This document shows positions 1 to 8,931 of a stretch of 64,000 nt of DNA, piece by piece. Position 1 is the first letter of the stretch, and the number at the start of each line of letters is the position of its first letter. A program made the translations under genes and the position numbers. Below the pieces are notes generated by a model. It was given only the letters and a program-made list of their open reading frames with translations. It was not told where the DNA came from and made no database searches. The DNA is from JABDJL01 sp963664065. Lineage in GTDB: Bacteria; Pseudomonadota; Gammaproteobacteria; Xanthomonadales; SZUA-36. The stretch is taken from the NCBI GenBank assembly GCA_963664065.1, contig OY760942.1:930001-994000 (forward strand). Reading direction: 5' to 3'.

Positions 1-98
1 ACCCGGAAACCTGCCAGCATGTGGACGAAAAAAACTGCGATGCGACCGGCCTGGGCCAGCGGTGCAAAAATTCCCTTGTTGTCTACATTGGCTGTCAT
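1..98 (-). CDS. mlaE: MlaE-like ABC transporter permease (N-terminal fragment)
   Basis: The first 32 or so codons of a minus-strand gene run off the start of the window. The ATG lies 8 bases after the mlaF stop codon, as expected for the next gene of a maintenance-of-lipid-asymmetry operon. The visible peptide begins MTANVDNKGIFAPLAQAGR and runs into a hydrophobic stretch, which fits the cytoplasmic N terminus and first membrane segment of an MlaE permease. In this family MlaE and MlaF form the inner-membrane core that moves phospholipids between outer and inner membrane. The identity rests mainly on the neighbour, because too little protein is present to show the permease signature. Confidence 0.6.
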   Translation of the reverse strand, partial: MTANVDNKGIFAPLAQAGRIAVFFVHMLAGFR

Positions 99-106
99 CT
101 AAATCC

Positions 107-913
107 TTACTGCAGCAAATTCCAGTTTTGACCACTGGTGTCGTAATGGAATGGAATCGGACCTTCCACTTTTCCGTTCATAAACTGATCAACCCGGGGG
201 TTCGTGCTCCTGGTCAGTTCGTCAGGTGGTCCTTCGCCGGCCATTTTTGCGGCAGCAAGGATATAACAGTAATCCACCAGTCTCTTCATTTGAGTCACAT
301 TGTGCGTCACCACAATACTGGTCAGGCCAAGTGCATCGTTGGTCTCTCTCATTAGACGGCTGACGGTGGAAATAGCAATCGGATCCAGCCCTGTCATCGG
401 TTCATCGAACAAAACGATCTTCGGATCCATCACCACTGCACGCGCCAGGGCCACCCTCCGGGCCATGCCCCCGGACAATTCATGCGGCATCAGTTCTTCG
501 GTTCCACCCAGGCCGACAGAATGTAATTTGGCCATCACCAGTCTGCGCACCAGTGGCTCCGGTAGATTGCTGTGTTCGCGGACCGGTGTGGCAACATTTT
601 CAAACACCGTAAGGTCGGTAAACAAGGCGCCGTTTTGGAGCAAAACACCGACGTTTTTTCGAAAATTATGAAGCCGTCTCGAAGACATCCCGGAGACCAG
701 CTGGCCATTCACTTCAACCGTGCCGCTGTCGGGCCTGAGTTGTCCTGAAATCAACCGGAGAATCGTCGTCTTGCCAACACCGCTGGGACCCATGATGGCC
801 ACGATGCCACCCCGTGGAATGTCCAGGCTGACGTCATCGAGTATGGTGCGGTCACCACGGCGGAATACCAGGTTTCTGATGCGTATAATCGGATCTGATT
901 TATCGATGCTCAT
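107..913 (-). CDS. mlaF: MlaF-like phospholipid ABC transporter ATP-binding protein
   Basis: A 268-residue ATPase of the retrograde phospholipid (Mla) transporter. Walker A GPSGVGKTT lies at residues 42-50, the Q-loop near 93, the ABC signature LSGGM at 146-150, Walker B with the catalytic Glu (IVLFDEP) at 166-172 and the switch His near 204. The stretch QNGALFTDLTVFENVA and the C-terminal PxPFxY-type motif (IPFHY) are as in Escherichia coli MlaF, and the length matches that family. It acts on the cytoplasmic face of the inner membrane, driving an MlaE permease whose start codon follows after 8 bases. The gene looks intact. Confidence 0.9.
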   Translation of the reverse strand: MSIDKSDPIIRIRNLVFRRGDRTILDDVSLDIPRGGIVAIMGPSGVGKTTILRLISGQLRPDSGTVEVNGQLVSGMSSRRLHNFRKNVGVLLQNGALFTDLTVFENVATPVREHSNLPEPLVRRLVMAKLHSVGLGGTEELMPHELSGGMARRVALARAVVMDPKIVLFDEPMTGLDPIAISTVSRLMRETNDALGLTSIVVTHNVTQMKRLVDYCYILAAAKMAGEGPPDELTRSTNPRVDQFMNGKVEGPIPFHYDTSGQNWNLLQ

Positions 914-1160
914 GCGTGCTGAAATCCCGGCTCCAATAGTCTATTTTGACACAATGAGTAGACCCAATATCGCCTGAATTGATTACGAACTGGCAGGGGC
1001 GCCAAAACAGCTGCTCATTCTATGATCGATTATCGCTTTGATGCGGGTGTCAGAGGTCACAGATCTGCATGACAGTATTGAACGCTGTTAAATTCCGAAA
1101 GGCGAGAGGCTTAACGAAAAAGAAGGCCTGGTTATACATTTTTACCATATTTTTCAGCCA

Positions 1161-1194
1161 CATAATAAAACGGAGGAGGCTTGCGCCTCCTCCG
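1161..1194 (-). terminator. Strong intrinsic terminator of the candidate ncRNA
   Basis: A 10-bp perfect stem (CGGAGGAGGC with GCCTCCTCCG) closes a GCAA tetraloop on the minus strand and is followed by TTTTATTATG. There is no T-tract on the plus strand, so it terminates leftward transcription. The nearest upstream gene on that strand has its own terminator 720 bases earlier, so this one implies a separate transcript between the two. Confidence 0.85.
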
Positions 1195-1600
1195 TCGTTG
1201 AAAGTATCGGAACTCCGCTTATGGTGGACTGCATATCCTCCTAGGCATTCCCAACTTCGTCTGGCTCCGCATTCCGTCTGCCCTTCGGTTGCCAGTCGCG
1301 GGTCTTCCGCCCGCCTTTCTTTATCGAGGTTTTCGCCTCTATCCCAAGGGATCGCGTCTCCCTATCGAGCCACCCTTATGGTACGACCGCTTCTTTTGGC
1401 AGAACCCGGTCCGAGTGACGCGCTCAATACCACCTGAACGCTGGCCGTTTTTTTCCACCTCCTGTCATCCAGCGGGTCGGCCTTCTGACAATCTCGCTCT
1501 CCGTCCTTTTCCAGCCTCGCGGCCTTCCTTTTCCTTCCTGCGACCCCGACCTTACGATCAGCGGGTTTCATCTAACGAGGGGTCAAAGTTACTCCTGAGC
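1165..1600 (-). ncRNA. Candidate large structured non-coding RNA
   Basis: The minus strand here has no convincing protein but is dense in complementary segments. Paired positions are 1546-1551 with 1475-1480; 1469-1474 with 1439-1444 (directly abutting, so able to stack); 1428-1432 with 1379-1383; 1407-1411 with 1385-1389, with 1401-1404/1391-1394 inside; 1370-1374 with 1223-1227, closing a multibranch loop; 1359-1362/1348-1351; 1336-1339/1326-1329; 1310-1314/1298-1302; and 1291-1295/1261-1265. The hairpin at 1513-1524 has a GNRA loop (GCGA). The segment ends in a perfect terminator at 1171-1194, and the RNA is GC-rich between AT-rich flanks. I could not match it to RNase P RNA, tmRNA, 6S, SRP RNA or a group I/II intron core. 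The 5' end is uncertain (about 1570-1640). Short open frames inside, such as a basic 69-residue one at 1362-1571, look incidental. Confidence 0.55.
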
Positions 1601-1914
1601 GGGGGTGATGTCAAAGGCGAAAAAGGCTTGCTTATGAATGTTATTTCACTCTTAACTTCAGCACAGATTTACAAGTTTATGAATTAATAAAGAACACGGT
1701 TTTCTGGAGAAGAAATTGTTTGCGACGAAGCGAATCTAATTGGTCAAAATTAGATCACTATTGGCATGGAAAACGCAAATTTCTTTAAGTATTTGGGCCT
1801 GGGAATATTGGTTTTTTAAAGGGTTGACGAATTTTTAGTGGCAAATAGAGATTCGCATCATTGAATTTACGAAATCTGAGTTGAATAATTTTCCATGAAT
1901 TTTTGTTCCAGAAC

Positions 1915-1938
1915 AAAAAAGGGCCGGCGAACCGGCCC
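1915..1938 (-). terminator. Intrinsic terminator of the PuuD-like gene
   Basis: GGGCCGG and CCGGCCC (7 bp) flank a TTCG tetraloop on the minus strand, followed by six T residues. It sits 24 bases after the stop codon of the PuuD-like gene. Confidence 0.9.
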
Positions 1939-1961
1939 GTGAATTTTGTAAATGTGTCAGG

Positions 1962-2633
1962 TCAGTGCAATTCAGCAAGGATGTACAAAATTATCGTCAG
2001 GAAAATCCCGCTATGAATAACCCCCCTGACCGTGGTGAACGGTCCGGTCTTTCCAAAAATCCCATTCAGTTGCAAAGCAGCAATCAGTCCAAAGATCATT
2101 GCGAGTGAGGCGACCCCTACAGAACTAATACTTTGTTGCAGTCCGACCAGGTGGACAGAAGAGGCCATGAAAAACAGCATGGGAAAGGAAAACAGTGTGT
2201 TGGTTCTGGATGCCAGGCCGGCTTTGCCAAGCGCGGTTCCGGCATCGGCCAATGCCTCTCCTCCACTGGCAACCTGCTTGGCTGATGCAATGACGATTTT
2301 TTGGTTTGGCCAGATGATCAACCAGACATTCAGAAACATCAGCGTACCAAGAACAGCACCGATCATGATGCCCAGTCCGGAGAGGTGTTTCATATAAACA
2401 ATTGCTGCGCCGCTCAGGAATGTAAACATGGCGGCCCACCGGAACCACCAGAGTGCGTTTGGAACGAGTTTTTGTATGACGTCCGCTTTCGCACCGCCTT
2501 CAGCTTCCTTGAAATACTCACCCTGGATGAAATTGAAATAGTAAAGCAGGCCAATCCAGGTGATGCCTGCCAGCAAGTGAACCCAGCGCAGCAGAAACCA
2601 GACTCCAGCCTCATTGAATAGTGATAGTTCCAC
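1962..2633 (-). CDS. PuuD-like multi-helix membrane protein
   Basis: A 223-residue integral membrane protein resembling the N-terminal membrane domain of urate hydroxylase PuuD. It has the start-proximal motif WVHLLAGITWIGLLYYFNFIQ (about residues 17-37), the PNALWWFRWAAM segment near 58-69 and about five or six hydrophobic helices. Characterised PuuD proteins carry a C-terminal cytochrome c domain with a CxxCH motif. None is present here and the reading frame closes cleanly before a terminator, so this is the short form. No purine-catabolism genes are adjacent, so urate as substrate should not be assumed. The conserved His near residue 19 could ligate haem, but that is inference. Confidence 0.65.
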   Translation of the reverse strand: MELSLFNEAGVWFLLRWVHLLAGITWIGLLYYFNFIQGEYFKEAEGGAKADVIQKLVPNALWWFRWAAMFTFLSGAAIVYMKHLSGLGIMIGAVLGTLMFLNVWLIIWPNQKIVIASAKQVASGGEALADAGTALGKAGLASRTNTLFSFPMLFFMASSVHLVGLQQSISSVGVASLAMIFGLIAALQLNGIFGKTGPFTTVRGVIHSGIFLTIILYILAELH

Positions 2634-2862
2634 CTTAGAACCCTCCTGTTTTGAGAATTTTTATACTACATTGAATGCGGCATCACCGCTGGCTATTAGG
2701 GTACTCCAGATTGACCGCAACGCAAACCGCGGCGACGGGCTGGATTTATTGAGATTTACAGGACTATTGCATTGCTCATGGTGTAATCCATGCGCATGAT
2801 GAGTGCATAATATGGAACAAATGAAATGTGAGTGAATCAGCGGTTTAATCAGTCGGTATTCC

Positions 2863-3903
2863 ATGGCACAAACAGACAACAACGGGACTGGTTTCAGTAA
2901 AGAAGCGGGCAGTGCAGCCGGGCAAAACCCGCCTGCAGGCCGAGGGCCGGTATACCCCGAAAAACTGGATGCCATTGTCCTGGCCGGTACCCACCGCAAC
3001 CCGAAGCGCCTGATAGCCGGCAAAAACAAAGCTTTTTTGGAAATTGGCGGCCGGCCCCTGATTCGTCATGTTGTTGACGCCTTACTCGAGGCATCCCAAC
3101 TGGATGAAATTTTCATAGTCGGCCCGGTCGATCAACTTGACCTCGCACTGGCGGGTGTTCCTTCCAGGGTGGGCACTGTTCGCCAGGAAGGCAAAATGCT
3201 GACCAATCTCTGGGCCGGTGTTTATGCCTCAGAAAGCCGGCATTCAGATAAGCCGGTGGAAAGTGTGCACAATCGGCCCCTGCTGATCATCTCTTGTGAT
3301 TTGCCCCTTATTTCCGGTAGATCAATAGACGACTTCATTTATCGGAGCGCCGCAGTAGATTCCGATCCGCACCAACTGGTGGCGATGGCCGTTGGCGTTG
3401 CTGAGGAGTCGGGAGTGAATGTGTTTTATCCCGAAGAAGGCGCTCCGGGGATCATCAGGCCATACGTGGAGTTGAGTTTCGGGCGTGTGAGACTGGCGAA
3501 TATTTATGTTGCTCGTCCGCGCAATCTTGCACATCAGGATTTCCTGCAAACCGGTTTTGCTTTCCGCAAGGCCGTGGATTGGCGGAATGTGCTTTTGCTC
3601 GGATTCAACTTCCTGAGCCAGCCCGGCGGTTGGGGAGCTGCCTGGCTGACCTTGCGATTGCAACTTACCCTTATGCTGTCCGGAGGCAAAGGATGGTTAT
3701 ATCGCAAGCTTCGCATCGGGAATACGAAGTCGCGGGTAGAGAAATCAGTTGGAGATGTTCTTGGAGGGAAGGTTAGAGTCGTCACCACTCCTTACGGCGG
3801 GCTCAGTCTGGACGTTGATGATGAGGAAGACTACCGGATCCTGAAGCAGCGGTACAAAGAGTGGATCGCGATTCACCACGCCTCCGATAAAAGCCAGGCT
3901 TAA
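2863..3903 (+). CDS. MobA-like nucleotidyltransferase family protein
   Basis: A 346-residue cytosolic protein with the NTP-transferase fold. AIVLAG lies at residues 37-42, KAFLEIGGRPLI at 56-67 (the usual place for nucleotide and sugar or cofactor binding) and a metal-binding SCDLPLIS motif near 146. The first 34 residues are low-complexity and probably disordered. MobA and IspD relatives are about 200-230 residues, so this protein has an extra C-terminal region after about residue 220. Neighbours do not identify the acceptor, so the family call is firmer than any substrate. A second ATG at 2869 does not exist in frame, so the start at 2863 is kept. Confidence 0.65.
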   Translation: MAQTDNNGTGFSKEAGSAAGQNPPAGRGPVYPEKLDAIVLAGTHRNPKRLIAGKNKAFLEIGGRPLIRHVVDALLEASQLDEIFIVGPVDQLDLALAGVPSRVGTVRQEGKMLTNLWAGVYASESRHSDKPVESVHNRPLLIISCDLPLISGRSIDDFIYRSAAVDSDPHQLVAMAVGVAEESGVNVFYPEEGAPGIIRPYVELSFGRVRLANIYVARPRNLAHQDFLQTGFAFRKAVDWRNVLLLGFNFLSQPGGWGAAWLTLRLQLTLMLSGGKGWLYRKLRIGNTKSRVEKSVGDVLGGKVRVVTTPYGGLSLDVDDEEDYRILKQRYKEWIAIHHASDKSQA

Positions 3904-3949
3904 GACCAATATGTGAGCGCAAAAACTGGTTCAAGCCTATACTCGGCGC

Positions 3950-5098
3950 ATGGTACGGGCTAAACGCAAATCGCAAGGTCTGGGATTTGTTGTAAAAGCT
4001 GTTTTTACATTGTTTCTGGTCAATTTGCCTTTCATTACTCTCGCTCAAAAACCGGCAGGGTATGCATTCGAGAGAGCGGAAGCATTGTTTCGGCAGGACC
4101 CTGAATGGCTGGGCACAGACGGCGCCAATTCAACGCCATTGGGTAGTGATCGGATCTTCTGGTCTTTTGAAGACACCTTTATCGCCACGTCCGGAACACA
4201 TACACGACAGCAATCAACCATGGTTCGCAATTCAGTAGCGATCCAGACCGGAAATGATCCCCTGACAGCAAAGATGAGCTTTTACTGGGGCAAGGATGCA
4301 AATGGTTCGCCGGCTTCATTTTTTCCGGAAGACGGCGAAACATGGTACTGGACAGGCGGTGCCATTCGATTGGATGAGGGCCCGCTGATTACTTTTTTAC
4401 ACAGGACAAAAGCCACGCCTGGAGTGGGCCTTGGATTTGCGAATACAGGGTTTACCTTGGCCCTGATCACAAACCCGGATCAACCTCCCTCCGAATGGAA
4501 ACCTGACATTATCAATGCCAGGCATAGTGCGTTTGATGCGCTACCTGCAACTGCCCTGGTGCGAGATGGCAACTATATTGTTGGCCTGGCTCTGAAACAG
4601 GATGGCACTCATGCAGGCGCGCTTGTCCGTTACCTTGCAAGTTCACTGGCAGTTGGGGACATCAATAACCCGCAGTGGTGGGCAGGTCCAAATTCTGGTT
4701 GGGTTGGGGAGCAGGACCTTGGACCCATCGGCCCGGCTTTGGTGATTGATGACGCAGGTGCCGAGTGCTCGCTTCATTGGGATCAGCAGACTCAATCATT
4801 CATTCATATCGCGACATACGGATTTGGCGCTGCAACGATCGGAATGCGTACGGCACCAGCCTTGACGGGCTCTTGGAGTGAACCGGTTGAGTTATACCGC
4901 CCGCCAGAATCGGATAGTCCGCGACCGTTCGTTTACAGTGCGATCGCGCACCCTGAACTCACAGGTCGAGAGCCCGGCGACTTGATCGTGACCTATGCAA
5001 CCAACAGCTTCGAATTCGGAGACATGTTTACTGAACATGGCAGTAAGCATCTTTACTGGCCGCGTGTCATAACTGTAAGAGTCGGTGGTCAGCGTTGA
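3950..5098 (+). CDS. Secreted beta-propeller-like protein (DUF4185/DUF5005 type)
   Basis: A 382-residue exported protein. A basic N terminus (MVRAKRKSQ) is followed by a hydrophobic stretch (FVVKAVFTLFLVNLPFITLA, roughly residues 13-32), consistent with a signal peptide. The mature part is rich in Trp and in blade-like repeats such as IFWSFEDTFI, WYWTGGAIRL and ALVRDGNYIVGLAL. This layout is typical of the glycosidase-like five-bladed propeller families that include DUF4185 and DUF5005. Sugar binding or hydrolysis in the periplasm is plausible by family, but I see no confident catalytic pair. It lies between a nucleotidyltransferase on the same strand and the convergent TRAP operon. Confidence 0.5.
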   Translation: MVRAKRKSQGLGFVVKAVFTLFLVNLPFITLAQKPAGYAFERAEALFRQDPEWLGTDGANSTPLGSDRIFWSFEDTFIATSGTHTRQQSTMVRNSVAIQTGNDPLTAKMSFYWGKDANGSPASFFPEDGETWYWTGGAIRLDEGPLITFLHRTKATPGVGLGFANTGFTLALITNPDQPPSEWKPDIINARHSAFDALPATALVRDGNYIVGLALKQDGTHAGALVRYLASSLAVGDINNPQWWAGPNSGWVGEQDLGPIGPALVIDDAGAECSLHWDQQTQSFIHIATYGFGAATIGMRTAPALTGSWSEPVELYRPPESDSPRPFVYSAIAHPELTGREPGDLIVTYATNSFEFGDMFTEHGSKHLYWPRVITVRVGGQR

Positions 5099-5164
5099 AG
5101 TGGATCAGTAATCGAATGTTCGCTTTCGGAAAGTGGGTGCTAAAACAACGGCATAGGTACTCGG

Positions 5165-6419
5165 CTAGAGAAACAGCAGCGAAAGCTGCGGCCAGAACGT
5201 GATTATGATCACCGAAATCATCAGGAACAGGAAGAACGGCAGTGTGGCGATATATATCGTGCCGATCGATCTTTCAAAGCGGTAGCTGGCGATAAAGAGA
5301 TTCAGCCCGACCGGCGGTGTGAGGTAGCCGAGTTGCATGGTCGCGAGGAAAATAATTCCCAGGTGAACCGGATGAATATCGTATTGCAATGCGATCGGCA
5401 GGATCAACGGCACAACCAATACAATGGCTGAGAAGATATCCAGGATGGCACCCAGGATCAGAAGGAAAACCAGCAATAATGCGAGGAAGCCAAGCTGGCT
5501 ATCGACGAAACCACTGATCCAGGCCAACAGTTGCTGGGGGACACCCGCATCAATCATGTAGTTGGTAGAAGCCAGGGACATGCCGAGGATGACCAGGATG
5601 CCGCCGACCAGCACCATGGATTCGCGCATGATGCCGGGCAGTTGTTTAATTGGCACTTCACGCAGTATGAGTAAGTCAACAATCAGCACATATAAAGCCG
5701 TGACTGCTGCAGCTTCTGATATCGCAAAATAGCCGCTGTAAATGCCACCCAGTACCACGATGGGCAAAGGAATTTCCCAGGCAGCTTCACGCGCCGCCGC
5801 GCGGACCTCTGTCCATGAAAAGTCTGCCAGCGGTATCCTGATCGCCTTATTTTTCCAGACGCTGTATCCGGACAGAATCGCCAGCATCAGGAAACCCGGA
5901 AGCAAGCCGGCCAGGAAAAGATCTTCAATGGAAATCTCGGCAACAACCCCATAAAGGATCAACGGCAGCGATGGGGCAAAAAGCAATCCAAGGCTCCCGG
6001 CTGAGGTAACCAGGCCAAGGTTAAACTTGTCCGGATAACCAGCTTGTTGCATGGCGGGAAACAGTAGAGCCCCGAGGGCAATAATGGTGACGCCCGAAAG
6101 CCCCCGTAAAAGCGGTAAAAAAAGCGCAGGTGAACAGGGATACCACGGCCAGCCCGGCAGGCATCCAACCCAGCAGTGCGCGCGTCAGGCGAACCAGTCG
6201 TTGCGGAGCGCCGCTTTCGCTGAGCAGATAGCCTGCGAAAGTGAAAAGGGGAATCGCCAAAAGTATGGGCATTTCCGCAATGCCAAAGAACTCGATGGCC
6301 AGGGCTTGCAGGTCAATACCGGCGTTGTAGAAATTCCACATCGCGCTGGCGGCGATCACTGCAAATAGCGGCGCGCCTAACAGTGCGAGTAGCGCCAGTA
6401 GCAGTCCCGCGATAATCAC
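5165..6419 (-). pseudogene. dctM: TRAP transporter large permease DctM, frameshifted
   Basis: This encodes the 12-helix permease of a tripartite ATP-independent periplasmic transporter for organic acids. The GTG start at 6419-6417 overlaps the dctQ stop by four bases (GTGA), which implies translational coupling. The first reading frame carries LLAIPLFTFAGYLLSES and FFTAFTGA. At about 6095-6105 the frame shifts, and the family motif continues in another frame as MQQAGYPDKFNLGLVTSAGS and SLPLILYG through to a normal C terminus (FLFLMISVIIITFWP). One T too many in the GGGGGCTTTCGGG context would explain it. Apart from the indel the protein is full length, so the break is recent or a sequencing error. 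Confidence 0.85.
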
Positions 6420-6907
6420 CGCACCGGTTCCGCCCGCCGACGGCCGGATATCCCTCTTAACGCGAATATCAGGTACCGCCAGGTAATCAGGCCGAAGCCG
6501 AGCGGCAGGATTATTTGCGGTATCCACGCCGGAACATTACCGAGCAAGGTGTCGCCGTATTCATGCGAGGTCCGCACAAAAGCCGCGCTGTGCCAGGAGA
6601 CCAGACCGCAAACAGAAGCCGTAAAAAGGTCCAGGATGATTTTAGACAGGCGTTGAAGTGACAAAGGCACGAAGCGGTCCAGAACCGCGATACTGATATG
6701 GCGATTCTTACGGCTGGCCGCAACCGCACCAGCCACGGCCAGCCAAAGCACCAGCAAGCGCAGTAATTCGTCGCTCCACATGAATCCAATGTCGAAAAAG
6801 TTACGCAGCAGGATTTGCGTTGCCGCAAGCAAAACCATGGATCCAAGAATGAGTACCAGAACGGCATCCTCAAATGCTTTGCCCGCTTTTTCGAGGCGAT
6901 TCAGCAC
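6416..6907 (-). CDS. dctQ: TRAP transporter small permease DctQ
   Basis: A 163-residue membrane protein with four predicted helices, as usual for DctQ. The conserved motif FMWSDELLRLLVLWLAV near residues 39-55 and SRKNRHISI near 65-73 identify the family. It pairs with DctM in the inner membrane and uses the sodium or proton gradient to import a substrate delivered by DctP. Four bases separate its start from the dctP stop codon, and its stop overlaps the dctM start. It is the only gene of this four-gene operon without a reading-frame break. Confidence 0.85.
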   Translation of the reverse strand: MLNRLEKAGKAFEDAVLVLILGSMVLLAATQILLRNFFDIGFMWSDELLRLLVLWLAVAGAVAASRKNRHISIAVLDRFVPLSLQRLSKIILDLFTASVCGLVSWHSAAFVRTSHEYGDTLLGNVPAWIPQIILPLGFGLITWRYLIFALRGISGRRRAEPVR

Positions 6908-6911
6908 AAGA

Positions 6912-7918
6912 TCATTGCGATGAGCCGGATCGGAACTCGTCCAGGTGTGAAAGCATTTCCTGCATGCGGCTTTCGGGGATCAGGCCCTTTTTTGCAAGCT
7001 GTAGATTGGATTCGGCCACCAATTTATACCATCGCGGCACTTCTTCGGTGACCGGTTCAACCATCTTCAGCCCCTTTTCCACGAGCGCGGCCAGCGCTTG
7101 CCTGTTGTCAAGAATACTGGCTTCGTCAATCTTCTTGTAGATTCGCTCCATCACACCGCACACCACGGTCTGGTCCGGCTCGCTCAACATTGAAAACGGT
7201 TTGGCGTCAATGACAAGTGCGCCATAGACATAGGACAGTGGTAAATCGGTTATGTAGCTGAGCTTGCTGTGCAATTGCAGTACAACTGCGCCGACTGCTG
7301 AAACGGCTGCACTGTCCAGCAATTCTGTTTGCAGGCCGGTGAGTACATCGGTCAATGGCATAGTGACTGGCGAAATACCCCGTGACTTGAATACGGAATA
7401 GGCGATTTGATCACCCTCCTGAACCCAGGTTTTCTGGCCGTTCAAATCGGCCAGGGTCGTACGGGTTTATTCGACATCAAGTAACCGACCCCGGCGCCTG
7501 CGATGCCAAAATTGACCATGCCGTTTCGCTCAAGCGAATCGCGAATGTAGTGATCCATGTGCCCGCGCACATACAGCACTTCGTCCATGTTCCTGAAGGT
7601 CATGGGCAGGGAATATAGTTCAGCCTCCAGGGCGAACCCACCTAACGCACCGGATGTGAATGTCGCGCCGTGCAGTTGGCCGATGCGCATTTTCCTGCGC
7701 ACCTGGTTGTCGTTGCCCTGCACACCGCCACCGTAAAAGCGGAATTTCACACGGCCACCGGTGCTTTCTTCAATTTCTTTGGCCCCGCTTCGCATTTCCA
7801 CCATCCAGAAGGATCCTTCCGGGGCCAGGGTGGCAATTTTCAGGGTTTGAGCAGAAGCAATGACACTCCACAACGATAATGAACACAACACCAGCAGCCT
7901 GACCAGTTTGAATTTCAT
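6912..7918 (-). pseudogene. dctP: TRAP transporter periplasmic substrate-binding protein DctP, frameshifted
   Basis: The periplasmic solute-binding protein of the TRAP system. The N-terminal part has a signal peptide (KLVRLLVLCSLSLWSVIASAQ), then LKIATLAPEGSFWM and the receptor sequence RKMRIGQLHGATF. The frame breaks at about 7450-7460, after YLMSNKPVR. Translation in the next frame resumes the family sequence as NGQKTWVQEGDQIAYS and continues to a normal end. A single missing base around CGACCC, for example one C, would restore a protein of about 335 residues. The substrate is unknown. The TatT-like gene upstream suggests a TRAP system of the TatT-associated type. Confidence 0.85.
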
Positions 7919-7953
7919 ATTACCGCCCCAGCCCTTTGCCGCATCAGAAATAA

Positions 7954-8881
7954 TCAGCAGCCGATTGAAGCAGTGCCTTTGCGTCTCTTTGTGCGATTGT
8001 ATTGAACAGGGTCATGTCCTTTGTATACCGGGTCTGCTTCAAGCACTTCATTCAACAGGCGATCATGCAACTCCTGGTCGTACAATGTGCGCGCATAGTA
8101 GCTGGCATAGTCCACCTTTATACCCAGGTCCTTGCCACCGGACAATGCGATGGCTCTTTCAAAATGTTCTTTACCCTTATCAAAGTTCCCACCCAGTGCC
8201 GGTGGCCGGAGGGTGTTCATGACGGCAAGGTAATGTTCAACATCGCTGGGCCTGAAGGACCTATCCAATTCCCGCACCTTGTTCAACACGACCTCAGCAC
8301 TGGGTAAATCTGCCAATGCGGACCAGTTATCGCGATGTGCCTGGATATATGCCAGCCAGGTCAGGCCGACCGTATACAGGCTTGCCGTATCATCGCTACC
8401 CAGCGTATCCACCGCCTTTGAAAATGCCTCAAACGGCAAACCCCAGATTTCGCAACTATTTGAGTTCTCGACACATAATGCCTGCCGCCCGTAAGATCTG
8501 GATCGATTTGTCAACCTGCGTGCGCGATCTGGATCCTCTACGAATACCTGAGATGCCGTAAACGGCATAAAGTTCTGCCGCAGATCTGAGTGTTGTTGCG
8601 TCGTCCGGGGAGCCTTCGACAAAGCTGTCGAGCATTAACAGGTAGGCAGGAGCGCCGTCGCGTACCGTTTCCGGGTCATCCTGGTTCAGTATTGCCGAAC
8701 TGAGGCTGTTCGCAAGGCCGCTGGTTGCAGCTGTCATTATGGAGGCACAAGCGGAAATTCCCACCGCCAATGCCAATACAGAAATACACCGGACAAGGTG
8801 GTGGAACAGGTCCTTCGGGTGATTTTCCAGGGCGGCAAACACACAAGAATTATAGCCTGTACAATTGCGCCTGACTGGCAT
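7954..8881 (-). pseudogene. TatT-like TRAP-associated lipoprotein, frameshifted
   Basis: The N-terminal piece contains a lipoprotein signal (VRCISVLALAVGISACAS, lipobox ending at Cys), then a helical region with LNQDDPETVRDGAPAYLLMLDSFVE. Translation changes frame at about 8550-8565 and continues as ASQVFVEDPDRARRL and FEAFSKAVDTL to a normal C terminus (EVLEADPVY). TatT family proteins are helical, TPR-like accessory lipoproteins of about 300 residues encoded next to TRAP transporters; the joined product has that size and position. One G too many in TTTACGGCATC would account for the break. The true start may be a GTG or ATG downstream of 8881, close to the signal sequence. Confidence 0.75.
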
Positions 8882-8931
8882 TTCTGGATTGCCTCATGTC
8901 TTGAATCTATCTTTTTCTGACCAGGAGAGAA

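Noticed and set aside
1165..1600. RNase P RNA, tmRNA or a group II intron as the identity of the structured region
   Set aside because: I found neither the RNase P GAGGAAAGTCC core, nor a tmRNA tag frame with tRNA-like ends, nor a domain V-like hairpin.
1069..1687. Open reading frames of 69-132 codons within the structured region
   Set aside because: They overlap on both strands, are Arg/Pro/Ser-rich with no domain, and are explained by a GC-rich structured RNA.
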